A stretch of 64,000 nucleotides of DNA from Spongilla lacustris (GCA_949361645.1 OX442421.1:6898888-6962887); one strand, 5' to 3'; counted from the stretch's first letter, positions 23,605 to 37,700 are shown. The notes: generated by a model from the sequence alone, not told the origin. Translations and numbers: made by a program.

Positions 23605-24616
23605 TGCATGCGGGTAATTCCATATATATATATTTGCCACCCTTTTAGCATCAATGTCTAGTTTGGACATGCTAGCCTATTTTCCCCATGTGTTCTTCCC
23701 ATAGGAGTATGCAAAATTGCTGTACATTTGTATACCCTATAGTGTACAGCTTTTAATATACGACAAATTAAAATTTTCATAACCTCGGTTAACTCAGTTG
23801 AGCATATCCTGAGTCCTGAAACATTCTGATTGATTTGAATATATCCAAAACATAGCTAAGATAGAGGTCTACATAAAATTAATTGTTGATAACTTCTTGG
23901 CATGTTACATAAATAAAGTCATGAATTTGTAATGAATTGTGACCTATCCAAAAATATGAAAATACGAATCACACCAGACTTGTACCATAGTTAGCTAACC
24001 ATACCCCCAAACATATTGAACTGAAAAGCTTACTGGGACACGTATTCTCAGGGCTGGGACAGCACAAAAAGTGGCTGGCAGCCATGTTATGTTTTGACAG
24101 TACCTTAGCTGTGTAAACTGCCCTATGTAAACAAACAGTTGCAAGGAGGAATAACATGGCTGCCAGCCACTTTTTGTGCTGTCCCAGCCCTGAGAATACG
24201 TGTCCCAGTAAGCTTTTCAGTTCAATATGTTTGGGGTACAAGTCTGGTGTGATTCGTATTTTCATATTTTTGGATAGGTCACAATTCATTACAAATTCAT
24301 GACTTTTTCATGTAACATGCCAAGAAGTTATTAAAATCAATTAATTTTATGTAGACCTCTATCTTAGCAATGTTTTGGTTATATTCAAATCAATCAGAAT
24401 GTTTCAGGACTCAGGATATGCTCAACCGAGTTAACCAAGGTTATGAAAATTTTATACTGATTTTTAAAAAGCTGTACACTATAGGGTATACAAATGTACA
24501 GCAATTTTGTATACTCCTATGGGGAGAACACATGGAGAAAATAGCATGTCCAAACTAGACAATGATGCTAAAAGGGTGGCAAATATATATATAATATATA
24601 TGGAATTACCCATGCA
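23605..24616. repeat. 1-kb inverted repeat (fold-back element)
   Basis: The left arm 23605-24090 and the right arm 24151-24616 are near-perfect reverse complements over about 470-485 bp, with a 60-bp centre. The outer ends are TGCATGCGGGTAATTCCA and TGGAATTACCCATGCA, and the inner ends are GCCATGTTAT and ATAACATGGC. Arms differ by scattered substitutions and small indels. It lies 245 bp after the TRAF-A stop. A transcript reading through would fold into a long double-stranded RNA. I find no coding capacity and no clear target-site duplication. Confidence 0.9.
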
Positions 24617-24720
24617 CTAGTTTGCAGATGTGATTTATATAGTCTGGTTACGCGACCAGAAAACGTTATAGAGGGAGATCTATTTATATGGCCATCCAAA
24701 CTAAACCACTTTGCATTCTA

Positions 24721-24844
24721 CAGGGTGTTTGTTTCTCCTTATCAAGGAAAATTGTTTATAAACTAACCACAAACAGTGAATTATCTGGTAATTAACTGTT
24801 TGGGGTAAATTTGTATACAATTTTCCTTGATGAGAAACACCCTG
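24721..24844. mobile_element. Small MITE with mariner-like ends
   Basis: The 124-bp element has terminal inverted repeats: CAGGGTGTTTGTTTCTC on the left, and a right end that reads GAGAAACACCCTG. The inverted match continues inward through AAGGAAAATTGT. It is flanked on both sides by TA (24719-24720 and 24845-24846), the duplication typical of Tc1/mariner elements. Confidence 0.75.
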
Positions 24845-24846
24845 TA

Positions 24847-26329
24847 ATAACTAGGCAGTCCTGACATCAACATTTAATATATACACAGTTGCTAACGTTT
24901 ATAAGGACCATGGGTCATGCTTTAATAGTTGTATAATTGATCCATTGGCACACTCCGTTTCTTGCCACACTAATTGTATTCATTAGATCATAGTACTACT
25001 AATAATAGTCTATATGAATCAAATATGGATATCATTAAATGAGCCACAATCAGTCCTGCAATAATACATATTTGTATTAAAAATGTCGTGCCCAGTCTCC
25101 ATACTTGTTGTCTTTAAAAAAAAAAGGTCGAACCTAAGAGAACTAATAATATGATGCTATCAGGTACCTACTGGACCACCCTAACTTATCCAGCTCCATG
25201 TAGCTGATAATGTGCCCCATCTATTAGGCAGCCAAGTGCACTTTTGGTCAAAGTCTCTATGTATATGGTGTACCCATTCAAGAACTGTATAGCGCTTCAG
25301 GATATTCAAAGTTGAACCTGGCGTTCATTGTTTGAGACACATATGTTAGATGCTCTCTAACACTGAACCTAACAGATATCTTGCGACTCGCATTGCCAGT
25401 GGTGATCAGAATATAAAATATGGAATTAAATGCCTCTCACCTATATTGCTGCAATGAATAATTTGTTTTTGTAGTGTTGTGTGCAGATGTAGAGCAGATT
25501 AGAGACCATATTTGCTGCTCTCTGATACCATGAACAAATGCATCACAGGCATCATAGTGTTCATACATGTAGCCTGGATTTAAAGAGCATAATTACGTGA
25601 GACATTGCTACCTGCACTTCCATTTCCCCAGCACTTGGCTCCAGAGTAAACAAGCCATTTGTGCAAAAGCTTTGATGTCACAACCAACCACAGAGCCACT
25701 GTCATTGCACATCCTCTTTGGCTTTGCATGGCACTACTTTGTAACACTAGTAATCAAAAGCATTCATGAAGGCTTGCATCTGATACTCCTTCTTGGTCAG
25801 TCTTGACATGACGTCATAAAGAAGTGGACCTAGTAGGAGGATATGATTCATCTTATTTGGCAGTCCAGCAAAACAAATATATACACAAGCAGTCACTGAG
25901 GTTGCTTCTCAGATCGTACAAAAATGTAGTAACTGCAGCTTTGCATTGACCTTATGACCTTTTACAAAATGCGCCTAGGTGTGCATAAAGTGCGGCACGG
26001 CGAGTAAAACACGTCTTCCTAATTGAAAAGAACTGAACCATACATATGACTGAACTTTTAAAATGTGTCTTTTGTGAAGATACAAAGGCCCGATGGACTG
26101 AATGGTATTTTTTTTCGCGCCATTCGGAGACGCGTAGCAAAGTGAAGGATTATGCTACACGTTGGGATATTGATAAGGAAACCAAACTAGTTTTACTAGT
26201 TACAAATGGTCTCACGTTTTGCATTTGTGATGGTGAACTTTTTGAAAATGAGATGGCGCGCGGCGATTGACTTGAGCCGTAAATAGTGTTCTAATTATAA
26301 GCCCTTTGTCCACGTCCAAATTTCAAACT
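24847..26329. other. Intergenic region upstream of TRAF-B
   Basis: No gene is recognised. An open frame at 26046-26270 (74 codons from an ATG, including LKCVFCEDTKARWTEW) ends 60 bp before the TRAF-B start. It could be an upstream ORF in the 5' UTR or chance. Confidence 0.4.
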
Positions 26330-29300
26330 ATGCCTCCACCTCACAAGAAGCTGAAGCCAGACGACAAGTAAGTACGAACTACGAACTTATACGTCGCGTA
26401 CCTGCTTGCAGTCATGAGCTCGATCGCGAGTAACTATACGTAGTTGCTAACCGTAGCTCATAAATGGCAATGGGGTACATTTGAACTCGTGCTTTAAACC
26501 ATATCGCTGTTATATCATCATGTTCCTTTTGATCTATAGTATAATTGTCTATCAAGTTCAGGCTCAGTTAGAACCCCGCTCAGTCATTGCGCACATCAGA
26601 TCAGCTGCCGTCACGTGCGCGTGTAGTGGGTCTCATAGCCACACCCTCGCGTTTGGGCGGTACGTACGGTAGTCTATCATTGGCACACCCTCGCGGTTGT
26701 AAATCATGGAACGTTTCAAGATTGAAAATTACAATACGCAAAATACCGGCCAAGAATTGGCGCTTGAAACATTCAAATGATTCAATGCATGTAGATTTTG
26801 AAAAAAATTATACCGGTATAGGATTTGAAGGCAATGGTGGTGTAAAACATTTATGAATATACCATCATACGTATTGTTAGTGTCATGGAACGCTTGTGTT
26901 TGGTAACTCATTATTGCGTATAACAGCTTTATGCCAAATTTATATATCTGACATTAAGGAGCAGTCGGCAGGTAAATTGTACAGTTATTAGTGTAACTTG
27001 TGCTCTTTAAACGATTATGGAGAAAAGTGAGTCTCGGTATGAGCATTTTTGTTAGTCTGGGTACCCAACTGATCGATTGCACTGGGGACAATTGCATATG
27101 GTCACAAGAATGCTAAAGTTCAGGAACTTTGATTGAACATGATAATTGCTATGTGATTCATATCCGGAGTACATGTAGAGACCGTGGCCTATGCCAAGCT
27201 GTGCACATAAGCCATAGTGAAGTATCTAGGGTTATGTATTCCATTTATTTATCAGAACCTACGCTCCATATAGAATTTGCTCTGTATCATGAAATCATTT
27301 AAAACCCCTGACCCGCGTATAACTCATGAACCGAGGAACGGATACTTTGGACAATCATTTACTTGCAAGTCGCCAAACACTTTGCTTTAAGAGAACAAAA
27401 AAAGCTCGTAGTTCTCGTTCCCAGTCCCAATTTTGTCCATAGTCCGCTTCTTTCTTTCTTCCTGGGTGAGTATAACTCGCGATAGGAATGGTTCCAAAGA
27501 GCGCCAATTATACCAATGGGTGTAGAATTTCCTGGAAGAACATCTGCTGGTATCAGATATATAAATAAAGCATGTAACTGATATATGTTTACAATCGTTA
27601 CATAATATGGAGAGTATCTTAAAAGCGTTCCCATGTTTCACGTATGATTAGAATTGTGTAGATCATCCTGCCAGCTTTGTTTACTGTGATTGTCAAAATG
27701 CCTTCATGTGTGGAACGAAGAGGCGAAGGAAACGACAAGAGGAATGCCAAAAGTTAGAATTACCATGCGAGTTTGGTACAATCATTATCTCTGGTACAAT
27801 GTGGATCCTGAACACAGGATATCTTGTATATCTTGTTATTATGTGTTTACACTGGCATGAACTGTTAAGAGTATCACAACGTACCTTGGTCAAATCATGT
27901 TGTAGGTAAAAGGAGAGAGGTACTAGTGGAGCAGTCACAAGTTACTTATTGTTACTGTAATAAAAAAATAAAAACAGTTCATTGAATGGAATTATGGAAG
28001 CCCGATGACAACATAGACATTTCAGAACACTGACATTATGTACATGCATAGATGATATATTTCTGGCTGCATGCATGTGTAGCCTTGAAATGCCACCAGG
28101 TAACTGAAGATGTAGCTAAGATGCATACAGGTATTTTCCACATCACCCCATGTGTATTTAAAAATAAAAGTGACACTCACGTAAATGCATAATTGCATAG
28201 TTTCCACGAAAATGTCGTTTTGCATATATGTATAAAATGTAAATTTCCTTGACTATAACTTTCGAATGGTTATGGCTATTGACTTCCTATTTTCAACATT
28301 TCATACCTAACCATTTTACTAAAATACATTGTGGTGTCTTGCTCTAGCTCCATGTCAGTTATGCAATATCAGATACCCCACCGGGTTCAAACCCACCATA
28401 ACTTTTGGCAGGAGTAATCAAATTGCTTCGAGTTCGGTTTATAGATAGGGAGGTCCCTTAGTTATTGGATTGTTCTGTTTTTATTAATTATGCCATCTGT
28501 TACGGAGATACAGTTAACAAACTAAGTGCACGTTTTTGCGCAGGATTCTCATCAATGTTATAATCACCATACAATGAATGAGAGCAATTTGCCATAATTA
28601 TTGGTGCAAATAGAGTGTGAAAATGAGCCCACAGGTTGTTCAACTGTATCTCCATAACGGATGAAATAAAGACTAATGAACAGAACAAATCGATAGGTAA
28701 AAGATCTCTCTACCTACAAACCGAATTTGAAGCGATTTGATTACTTCTGCCAAAAGATATGGCAGAATTGAACCCGGTGGACTGGTAATGGAGCTAGTGC
28801 AATGTATCGATAACCATAACCGTTCGGAAATTATGGGGATTCAAACACAAGGAAATTTGATAACATTTTATATATTTATGCAAAACAACATTTTCATTGA
28901 AATTGTCTCATATATGTATAATTATATCAGACTTACAAGCTCCATTACTGTGCTATTGCATGCCAACAAAGTTGTCCACTGTACAGGATCAAAACTAATT
29001 TAATCTTGATAGTTACTCATCAGCTTTTGGATATTGCAAATTGATATAATCATCAGTTTATAATTTGAGTCAAGTATAACTCAGCTGTTGGCCAGTCTTT
29101 GCTGGAAAGACCTAGGCTGAGGTTAAATTTAATAGCTCCTAACAGTGTGCAGGTATATTGTTTCCTGAGCATATATACATGATGATGATCTGTACACTGC
29201 TGGTTGATTTGCTTATTATCTTTCAGTGCAGGAGGCTATGAATATGACTTTGTTGATGCCCCTCACCCTGATGACTACTGTGCAATCTGTCTTCTTCCTG

Positions 29301-30397
29301 CTCGAGACCCCCAGCAGACAAGGTGTGAGTGTGCCAAGCTGTACTGCAAGTCATGCTATGATAAACAGAGGAGCACTGCTGGGACATGTCCCACATGTCG
29401 CCAACCACTGGATGCTTTTCCTGATCGCAATATTTCACGAAGGGTGAGAAGTCTGAAAGTGAAGTGTAATTCTAGAAATTGCCCCTGGGTAGATGAGCTA
29501 GGATTGCTTGAAGGACATCTTGAAACATGTGAGCATGTTTTAGTCCCATGTTCAAATGGCTGTGAAAGCAACATTCGTCGTAGTACCCTTCAGTTTCACC
29601 TTACTAAGCGGTGTCCCCTTCGACAACATATCTGTGGGTTTTGCAAAAAAGGAGGAACCTATAAAGATATGAAAGGTGTCCATCTTTTAGAGTGTCCTGA
29701 TAAGATGATCCCCTGTCCAAATGATGGATGTAAAGTCAAGGTGTTGAGGAAGGACATGAATGACCATCACTCTCTTTGTCCAAAGAAGACTATCAGCTGC
29801 CCATATATAAATGCTGGATGCACTTTCAGATCACTGAGGGAGCAGATGGATGACCATGTAGCCAGCACAATTCACCTCCATCTTGGCCTTGCAATGAAAG
29901 AGATTGGAAAACTTAAAAAGTGTAATGTGTTCAAGGTGTCTCACTTTAAACAGCTCAAAGAGTCTCAGAAGAGTTGGTATAGTCGAGGATTTTACACCCA
30001 TACCAATGGCTATAGGATTTGTCTAGTAGTAGTTGCCAATGGCTTTCATAGTGGAAGTGGTACACATATGTCTGTGTACTTGTTATTATTGAAGGGAGAA
30101 CATGATGATATCCTTATTTGGCCACTGAGGTACAAGTGTACTATCACCCTCCTTAACCAGCTCAAAGATGAAGATCATTACACAGTGAATTTTGAATGTG
30201 TCAAAGATACTGATGCTTGCAGTAGAGTGGTCATTGAGAAACAAAAAAGTATACTTCATATGCCTAAGTTCATTGCTCATGACAAGCTGGGCTTCCATGG
30301 AGAAAGTCAGTATCTAATGGACGACTGCCTGTGTATCAAAGTCGAGATAGAAGTGCTTGCAGCTTGTAAACCATGGCTTACAGCTACTGTATACTGA
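26330..30397 (+). CDS. TRAF-B: RING - TRAF zinc fingers - MATH protein
   Basis: There are two exons, 26330-26367 and 29227-30397, joined through a split Asn codon (GACAA|GTAAGT ... CTTTCAG|T), giving 402 residues. It has the same plan as TRAF-A. Exon 1 is basic (MPPPHKKLKPDDN). Exon 2 holds a RING-like module (CAICLLPARDPQQTRCECAK, CPTCRQP), TRAF zinc fingers (GCTFRSLREQMDDH) and a MATH domain (SWYSRGFYTHTNGYRICLVV, FIAHDKLGFHGESQYLMDD). The RING again has Cys-x-Cys where Cys-x-His is usual. TRAF-A and TRAF-B are clearly recent paralogues: frame, intron position and phase are all shared. Exon 2 and the 3' part of the intron were copied to 47927-48840, where the copy is a pseudogene. A role as a signalling adaptor or E3 ligase is inferred from the family. 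Confidence 0.9.
26795..26850. repeat. Fragment of the palindromic MITE family
   Basis: TATAGGATTTGAAGGCAATG followed by GTGGTGTAAAA matches the arm of the element at 45826-46100, inside the TRAF-B intron. Confidence 0.55.
28255..28832. repeat. Inverted repeat element in the TRAF-B intron
   Basis: The outer arms pair: TTTCGAATGGTTATGG on the left against CCATAACCGTTCGGAAA on the right, and further in CTTTTGGCAGGAGTAATCAA against TTGATTACTTCTGCCAAAAG. A second nested pair around TCTGTTACGGAGATACAGTT and TGTATCTCCATAACGGAT suggests a composite MITE. No coding capacity. Confidence 0.75.
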
Positions 30398-31550
30398 AAG
30401 ATGCAAACTGTTAACTTAGAAACCTGAATGGAATGTGTTGTGAAGGACTCTCTGTACATGTATATCTAGTGTATCTACATTTTACATAGTTTTGGAAGTG
30501 TGAGTTTCAAAATGTCCAACATTAAATATAGTCCCCCTGCCTCCCCCCCCCCCCCCCCCACACACACTAATACACTATACCGGCATACTTTCTTCTGAGC
30601 TGGGAGCTCTAATAGAGGTGCACAGTACTCTGATTCCAAAAAGTTTTATACATGCAATCAGTTCAACTTTCCAGGACAAGCAAAAGATTAACAATTGAAT
30701 GTATGGCTGATTAACATTTTCAAATTCCAGAAGTGTCTGGTATACTTCCACACCTGTTAAAGAAACATACTTTTACTTTCACCACTTGAGCTCTAGTCTT
30801 AGATTCAAGAAGTAGGTTGATCACTCGGCGGCCGCCCGCACCACTTATGATGTACATGCACTAATAAGGTTGCTGATCAGTACCTCTGATGACATGTACT
30901 AATTATAAAGAGGCACAGCTAATCTATGACGTAGAGGTGGTTGATCTATGATGTAAAACCTGCACTGCAGTACGTGGCCAAAGATAGGTTGCATCTTCTG
31001 CTGTAGGATTTTTCTTTTTATCATCACATCTCTACAGAAGTGGAGATACTGACGTGAATGTAAAACCTATACAATTGAGTTCACAAGAATTACCTCTGTT
31101 TTAGCCTATCATCAAACCTTTGATTGTCATTATGCCAGTTAACCTCTTATCACCTGTAGGCTTATAATTAACTGTTGTCTATTTGCATAGTTATTTTATT
31201 AAAATCAAACCTTGGATGCCTCTTAAAAGCATTGACTTTTCAATGCACTCCATGTGTAGAAGCTAATGCAGACCAATGCATCCTCCTGGTCTGCTTGTTA
31301 CCAGTAACAACACATGTGCATGCACCAATGAGTACTGTTCCTAGCAGTTTCTTTTGTAGCAGGGCTTGTGGCCTTGGACATACAAACCTTGCATGGAGTA
31401 ATTCATCATCAGATCACATCCATATATTATCTTACATGCAGTGCTTCTGACCCACCCATTACAATCCTTCTAGTCTGTAACACCATGATGTTAGTTCCTG
31501 TGCCTCCATGGACTTCTGCATCATCATTGCATTATGCAAGAAGTGTATAA
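28834..31550. repeat. Segmental duplication, copy 1 (TRAF part)
   Basis: This segment aligns with 47927-49125: intron 3' part, TRAF exon 2 and 3' flank (for example GATTAACATTTTCAAATTCC at about 30710 and 48894). The direct repeat continues in the kinase region (31560-37624 against 55600-63560). Confidence 0.85.
30540..30562. repeat. Poly-C run and 3' flank of TRAF-B
   Basis: A run of about 17 C followed by CACACACA, 145 bp past the TRAF-B stop. From here to 31748 there is no gene, only sequence shared with the second duplication copy. Confidence 0.6.
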
Positions 31551-31748
31551 CAATGCATGTGCCTTGCATTTGGGGGGAAGTGACTGCATTGGTTACATTA
31601 TGTGAACAACCTGGCATATATATGTAGAGATTACCATTATCTTGTGTACTTATAACCTCACTAAGGAATATGACATCCACCAATAACCACTTGTTTGCAC
31701 AGATAAAACACACAGTTCAAACAACAAAAAGTCCACACAACTCAAATG

Positions 31749-34700
31749 TCATGATTTAGAACTTCTACTCATCTCGATCTCTGCAAATGCCTTAGTTGTG
31801 AGCAAAGTGGAGATAATATAAAAACTTGGCCTCTTTTCGGGCTGCTTGTGCCAACAGGCCCTCATAAGTCTCACTATGATGCTGGGAGCTCCCCTAGGGG
31901 GGGGCAGGCGGAATCCCTCAGATACCTTGGATATGCACTCCATATTGGTCATGTTTGGATATGGGACCTTGCCGGGGTTAAACATCTCCCACATCAGAAT
32001 ACCATAACTCCATACATCAGAGGCAACAGAAAATTTTCTTCTCTGAACGCTTTCTGGAGCCATCCATCGAACAGGTAAAGGAGCATTTGCTGTCGACTGG
32101 TATATGCTGTTTTCTTCGGGTAACTCCCTGAGGAGACCAAAGTCTGCCACTTTACAGACCTCATTCTCTCCCACCAGCACATTCCTTGCAGCTAGGTCCT
32201 GAGGAGGAGGAGGTGGAACGAGGGGTTAGTGTCTATCTGCGCCTGTGTGCACAGGTGTGCATAGTGTGCACACTTTATTTACACCTTCATATCTTTAACA
32301 GTTGGTGGATTCCTGTAGTAAATTTTACATCATTTTAAAGATGGGTCTTTGCAGAATATGGGGAAATACAGAACATAAAAACTGTACTTAAAACTCATAT
32401 TTTTTTTTGGCCAGAAAAGCAATCAAAAATTCGTATGCACCTGACATTTAAAAACAAATATGGAAGGTACAGTGAGTCTGTAGTTCAACGGGAGAGTCAC
32501 CGAGAGGGCAGAGTTTTTAGGACCTGCCCAGTATCCGCTTGCGCTTGGTTAACAAAATCAATTAGCCCACTGTTGGTGCAGCGCTGACTCAAGAACGCGG
32601 GGCGACAGTCAGCTAAGGGCTGCAAACTTAACAGGTTTTTAAAAAAACTCTAGGACATGGCAGGGCAGTCAGTTAGGAACTGCAAACAGGTTCACAAGCT
32701 GTAGGACGTTGCGGGGCAGTTAACTAAGGACTGCAAGCAGGTTAAAGGACTATAAGACTTGGCAGGGCATAAAGTAGTGTAGTGCACACTGATTCACAAG
32801 CTGTAGAACGTGGCAGGGCATTCAGCCAGGGACTGCAAACATGTATACAAGCAACAGGACATGGCAGGCCATAAATAGGAGCCATTGAGAGGACAGAGCA
32901 AGCAGTTCTTTCTGTCTTGTACATGTGTATGTGGGTAAGTATTTGCTGTTTGATGACAACGAAAGGCCAGCTAGCACATGCAAAGAAAAGGAGTCTCATT
33001 CAGTGTTTCAATGGGGGAATACTGCATCTTCAAGGGCTATCTAATTTTTACGTACATGTTATGGCTTGAGCTAATAGTAGCAATTAAGGTCTGTATCCAT
33101 GCTGCCATGTGTGGTATTAAAGTGTGCACAAGTGTACACACTGTATTGTCAAACTCAACAAAAGAACTCATATACAAGTAATAGTGGGTGTGGTGCCTTT
33201 TACAGTGTGCACACCTGTACACAATTTAGAAAGCCGGGCCCCAGTCACTGCTAGTGAAATACATGGAGTTTCCTTACATTGCACTGGAATAGTGAAACTT
33301 ATGTATGAACTTACTACCGACTTTTCATTTGCAGTCCACTAACTTTGACATGTGTCTTTTAGTGACAAAATTTTTGTTATAAAACAGTAACTGAAGCTGC
33401 TCCATTATAATAGCATAAGCAGTATATATAGGGGAATAATATACATCAATTTCACAGCCACTGAGTTTAATGTGGGGTAGTAATGATTTGAATTGTAAAT
33501 AAGGTAAAGTATGCACACGTGTGCACACTTTACGAAGCAAATAGACATTAACTTGATGAATATCATACAGGGCAGACAACACAAACTGCTCTTCCAGAGT
33601 AACAAAAGATCAACATCTACTCTATCAATAAGCATGCATCATCATTAAATACAGCACCTCCTCCTGCCTCTTTTTTCAATCTAGTGCACGCATTAATCAA
33701 TCACTGGAACCCGTGCCCTCTTTTTTTAACATTCCTGTATTTGCCCCTGACTCTGTTCAAAGCAAAATGAAATTGATGTGCATATGGACGATAAGAGATT
33801 ATTGGCCATCTCTCTTATTTCAGATAGATGTCTCAATGATAGCCAATTAGTAGAAAATCTACCAATAACCAATCTGTTGCACACACATGCATGCTTTGCT
33901 CAAGCCATTGGGTACTATCATCGCTCCAAATTTTCTGTTTGGACCATGTGACGATTACCCTGAGCACTTAACATCATGCCTTGACAGGTGGTACATTGCA
34001 CTGAGTACTTCTGTTCATAACTATTACTGGGCAAGATTACTTTCTGTACAACTATACCGATTTGTAAAGAAATTCATGTACAGTAAATATGAATGTTACT
34101 ATTAAATCACACCCAGCAGCTCACCCTGTGAACGAGCCCCTTCTCTGAAATATAATGCATCCCCATGGCAACGTCAATCATGTACTTCACCAACTGTTTT
34201 ATAGGACGTGGATTTTCCTGAAAATAAAAGAAGTACACCCCCTAGTGTCCACAGGAAGATGTTACTTACAGTCAAGAAGTGTTTGAGATCTCCATTAGGA
34301 AGATACTCCAGTACAATTGAAGGAGAATCTTGGTCTAATAGTGAAAGTGTATCATAACCTTCATGTACAGGTGGGTGGTACCCAATATTTCACACCACCA
34401 TCAGCTATCACACTCACTCTCATTGACTAGGCCGTAGAGCCGCACAATGTTTGGATGAAGCAGTGTGGACATGACTGCCATCTCCTTCATAAAATCAGCC
34501 CTGTCTTTCTCGGTGGAGTTGGTCTTGGTTGTCTTGACAGCCACCATTACCTCACCAGGTGTCCCTTTGTGCAGAGTGGCTCTGAACACCTCACCAAACT
34601 GACCTGGGGAATATTAATAGAGAGATACTTATACTGAACACATAACCATACACAGAAGTGAGGGGCAACCCTCTCTCTCCCAAAAATGAAGGTCATCCAC

Positions 34701-37700
34701 ATCCTGTGCATTCTTTAAAATTAACATGCTATAAGGTTTAAGGAAGTTTAACCAAGTTAACTGACGAGCGCAACAGCACGCACGCACGTGAGCATCGCCC
34801 TTGCTTAAAATTCCATCTCTTTTCATTCACCTACTTTTCTTGGAAAGACTTGACCACAGAGCTTTGTCATATATCACATCTGCCTTAATACCCAAGCCCA
34901 ATAGTTTATCTTGTCGGTTAAATACTAGTGGCTCATAGAAATCGGCAATCACCAAACTCCTCGCTAATGATTCATAGATCTTACATGGTTAGTAAAGTGC
35001 CCAACACTGATAAAAGGACTTAGCATCAGGCACATCATAGTTACTGTGTACGACCAATCTATTTACTTCAAACATGATTTTCTTTCAATGCAAACATGAT
35101 AAAAAAGAAAGCAGGGGAAAAGCCCCTTTGATCACATATCCACACCCTTTGGGCACTCCTTCAACCATTGTCCTTATATGGTTCTTACCCCCCCATCTTA
35201 TAGACTGCCCCTACCTCTTTTCCAATTAAAGCACGTTGGATCCAAAGCATAAGCTTACCCTTTCCGATGGGAACATGATCAGTGAGTGATGAGGATGAGA
35301 TAAACAGAGCCTCTTTCTGGTCATCAGAAGACTGGCCCAGGTCATACTCATTGGAGTTGGCATCTGAATTTATAGGTGAGTGGTAAACATGATATTATAG
35401 TGGTGAGTGATGAAGGATGGTGTCAGTGATGAAGGGTGGTGTCAGTGATGAAGGGTGGTGTCAGTGATGAAAGGTGGTGTCAGTGATGAAGGGTGGTGTC
35501 AGTGATGAAGGGTGGTGTCAGTGATGAAGGGTGGTGTCAGTGATGAAGGGTGGTGTCAGTGATGAAGGGGTGTCAGTGATGAAGGGTGGTGTTAGTGATG
35601 AAGGGTGGTGTCAGTGATGAAGGGTGGTATCAGTGATGAAGGGTGGTGTCAGTGATGAAGTGGTGTCAGTAATGAAGGTGGTGTCAGTGAAAAGGTGGTG
35701 TCATTAGTAAAAGGGTGGTGTCATTAGTAAAGGGTGGTGTCATTAGTAAAAGGGTGGTGTTGGCAATGGCGGAACTAGAAATAAGGCTATTGGGGGAGGG
35801 GGGAGGGGCAGTTGGTTTGAAGGGGCAGTGTGGGGACCTCCCCCTTGCCACCAATGGGGTTTGTAATTGTGATAATCAGTTTTTGATTCAGTTATAATAG
35901 AATATGCAGGCAAGTATTTGCAGACCTGCCTGCCAGCTGAGAATGTAAAAACGTTAGCTACAGCGGTGAAGCTATATACATAAAATTTAAGAATATGCCA
36001 CCAAATCAAGTCAATTCACCCACATGCATGTACAGGCAGCAATTCATGATAGGGACAGCATTAACTTGAAAGGGCTGCCCGTCCCCCCTCCCTCCTCCCC
36101 AAGGCTATGCTATAGATGCTAGGTGTCAGTGAGGACAGGACTTCAGTAACAAATGAGACCCATGACAAGTCCCCAGTCCCACAACTCCTAACACATACTT
36201 GCTTTAGCCCATTCTGGGCGTGGCTCATACTTCTCATCATCTTCAGTCACCAGTCTGAGCAATGGAAAGGAGGTGACATGAGGGTGGGGAGGTGACATGA
36301 GGGTGGGGAGGTGACATGAGGGTGGGGAGGTGACATGAGGGTGGGGAGGGGACATGAGGGTGAGGAGGGGACATGAGGGTGAGGAGGTGACATGAGGGTG
36401 AGGAGGTGACATGAGGGTGAGGAGGTGACATGAGGGTGGGGAGGTGACATGAGGGTGGGGAGGTGACATGAGGGTGAGGAGGGGACATAAGGTTGAGGAG
36501 GGGACATAAGGTTGAGGAGGGGACATGAGGGTAATGACTTACAATGCATCCCCCAGGTCTGGGGACTGGCTGATCATTTTGACTAGTGTGTGAAGAGAAA
36601 TATAAAAATAATTAAATCATTATACACATCACTGAGGATCATTAATCAAACACACGTTCAAAAAGTCGCACACACGTGCATATGCTAATGTGTGCAGGTG
36701 TTACTGTGTGTATGGTACATGCATCATACTGCCACATGGATACAACACATCAAATGTGGGGGGGCCCAATACATCTAATGTGGGGGGGGGGGGGGGTTCT
36801 ATAGCTTTCGGTCTTACATAACTGAGGGGGTTGCATGGGTGAGTTTTCTGCCTTAGCTCCAGGGTTCAACTTGGATAGCATCTGCATCTGGTCTGTCGAC
36901 ATATTCTTCATGATGCCCACCACTGCATCCACAGGAGCAACAGGGTCCTTTGTAGAGGTGGGAGTGGCAGGTGGTGTGGGATTGGAAGTCACAGATTGAG
37001 ACACACTTTTTGTTGGAGAGATAGGAACTGTCGATGGTTCAACTCTCATGTAGCCACAGCCATCTGTGTACATCTCAAGGAAGGTGTGTCCATGCTTAAT
37101 GTGACCACTTGATGACCGTGATGGTACAACAGGAGGGACAGCTGGGGGTGGGGTGCTCATCGTCACTTCTCCTGGCTGCATGTAAGGTTGTGTCTTCCTC
37201 TCACTTTCAACTGGTGGATTTCTAAGGTGCATTGAATGTTGAGATAGTTGCCTGGGTGGTAGTTGGGTGACTGCAGGCTGTGGTTGGGGTTGCTGCTGTG
37301 GCAATGATGGTTGTTGGGGTCTTTTTGGTGACAATGGCTGCCTCTGTCCTGGAACCAGCACATAGGGTAGCTGCTGCTGCTGTTGTTGTTGTTGTTGTTG
37401 TTGTGGAAACCCTCCACCAGCCCTGGGCCAACTCATGGTGAGGTCCATATGAGGTTGGGGGGCAGCCCCCCTGAGATTCACAGCTGAACCAGGCCTGATT
37501 GCTTCCATCCAGTCGATTCTCTCTTCCTATTTAATAGAAAGTACATAAAATTGACAGTTAGTAACTACATCTCCAACATGTACATCTGTGCCCTCAATCA
37601 GGTCACTTGAATTCACATGACAGCTGTAGTGTATTTGTATTAGATGTGTACTTGCTACTAATTAATGGCTCGCTAATTATAACTGTACATGCATGGTGCC

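Noticed and set aside
27693..27938. Overlapping plus and minus frames (CGTKRRRKRQEEC on plus)
   Set aside because: No start context, no splice logic and no family; it lies in the TRAF-B intron.
32480..32600. Possible tRNA or tRNA-derived SINE (GTAGTTCAACGGGAGAGTC)
   Set aside because: It resembles a D-arm, but I could not fold an acceptor stem or find a good B box; kept only as part of the insertion.
32199..36542. A hidden SH2 or SH3 domain between the kinase exons
   Set aside because: I scanned both copies for FLVRES-type and SH3 motifs and found none; exon phases join without gaps.
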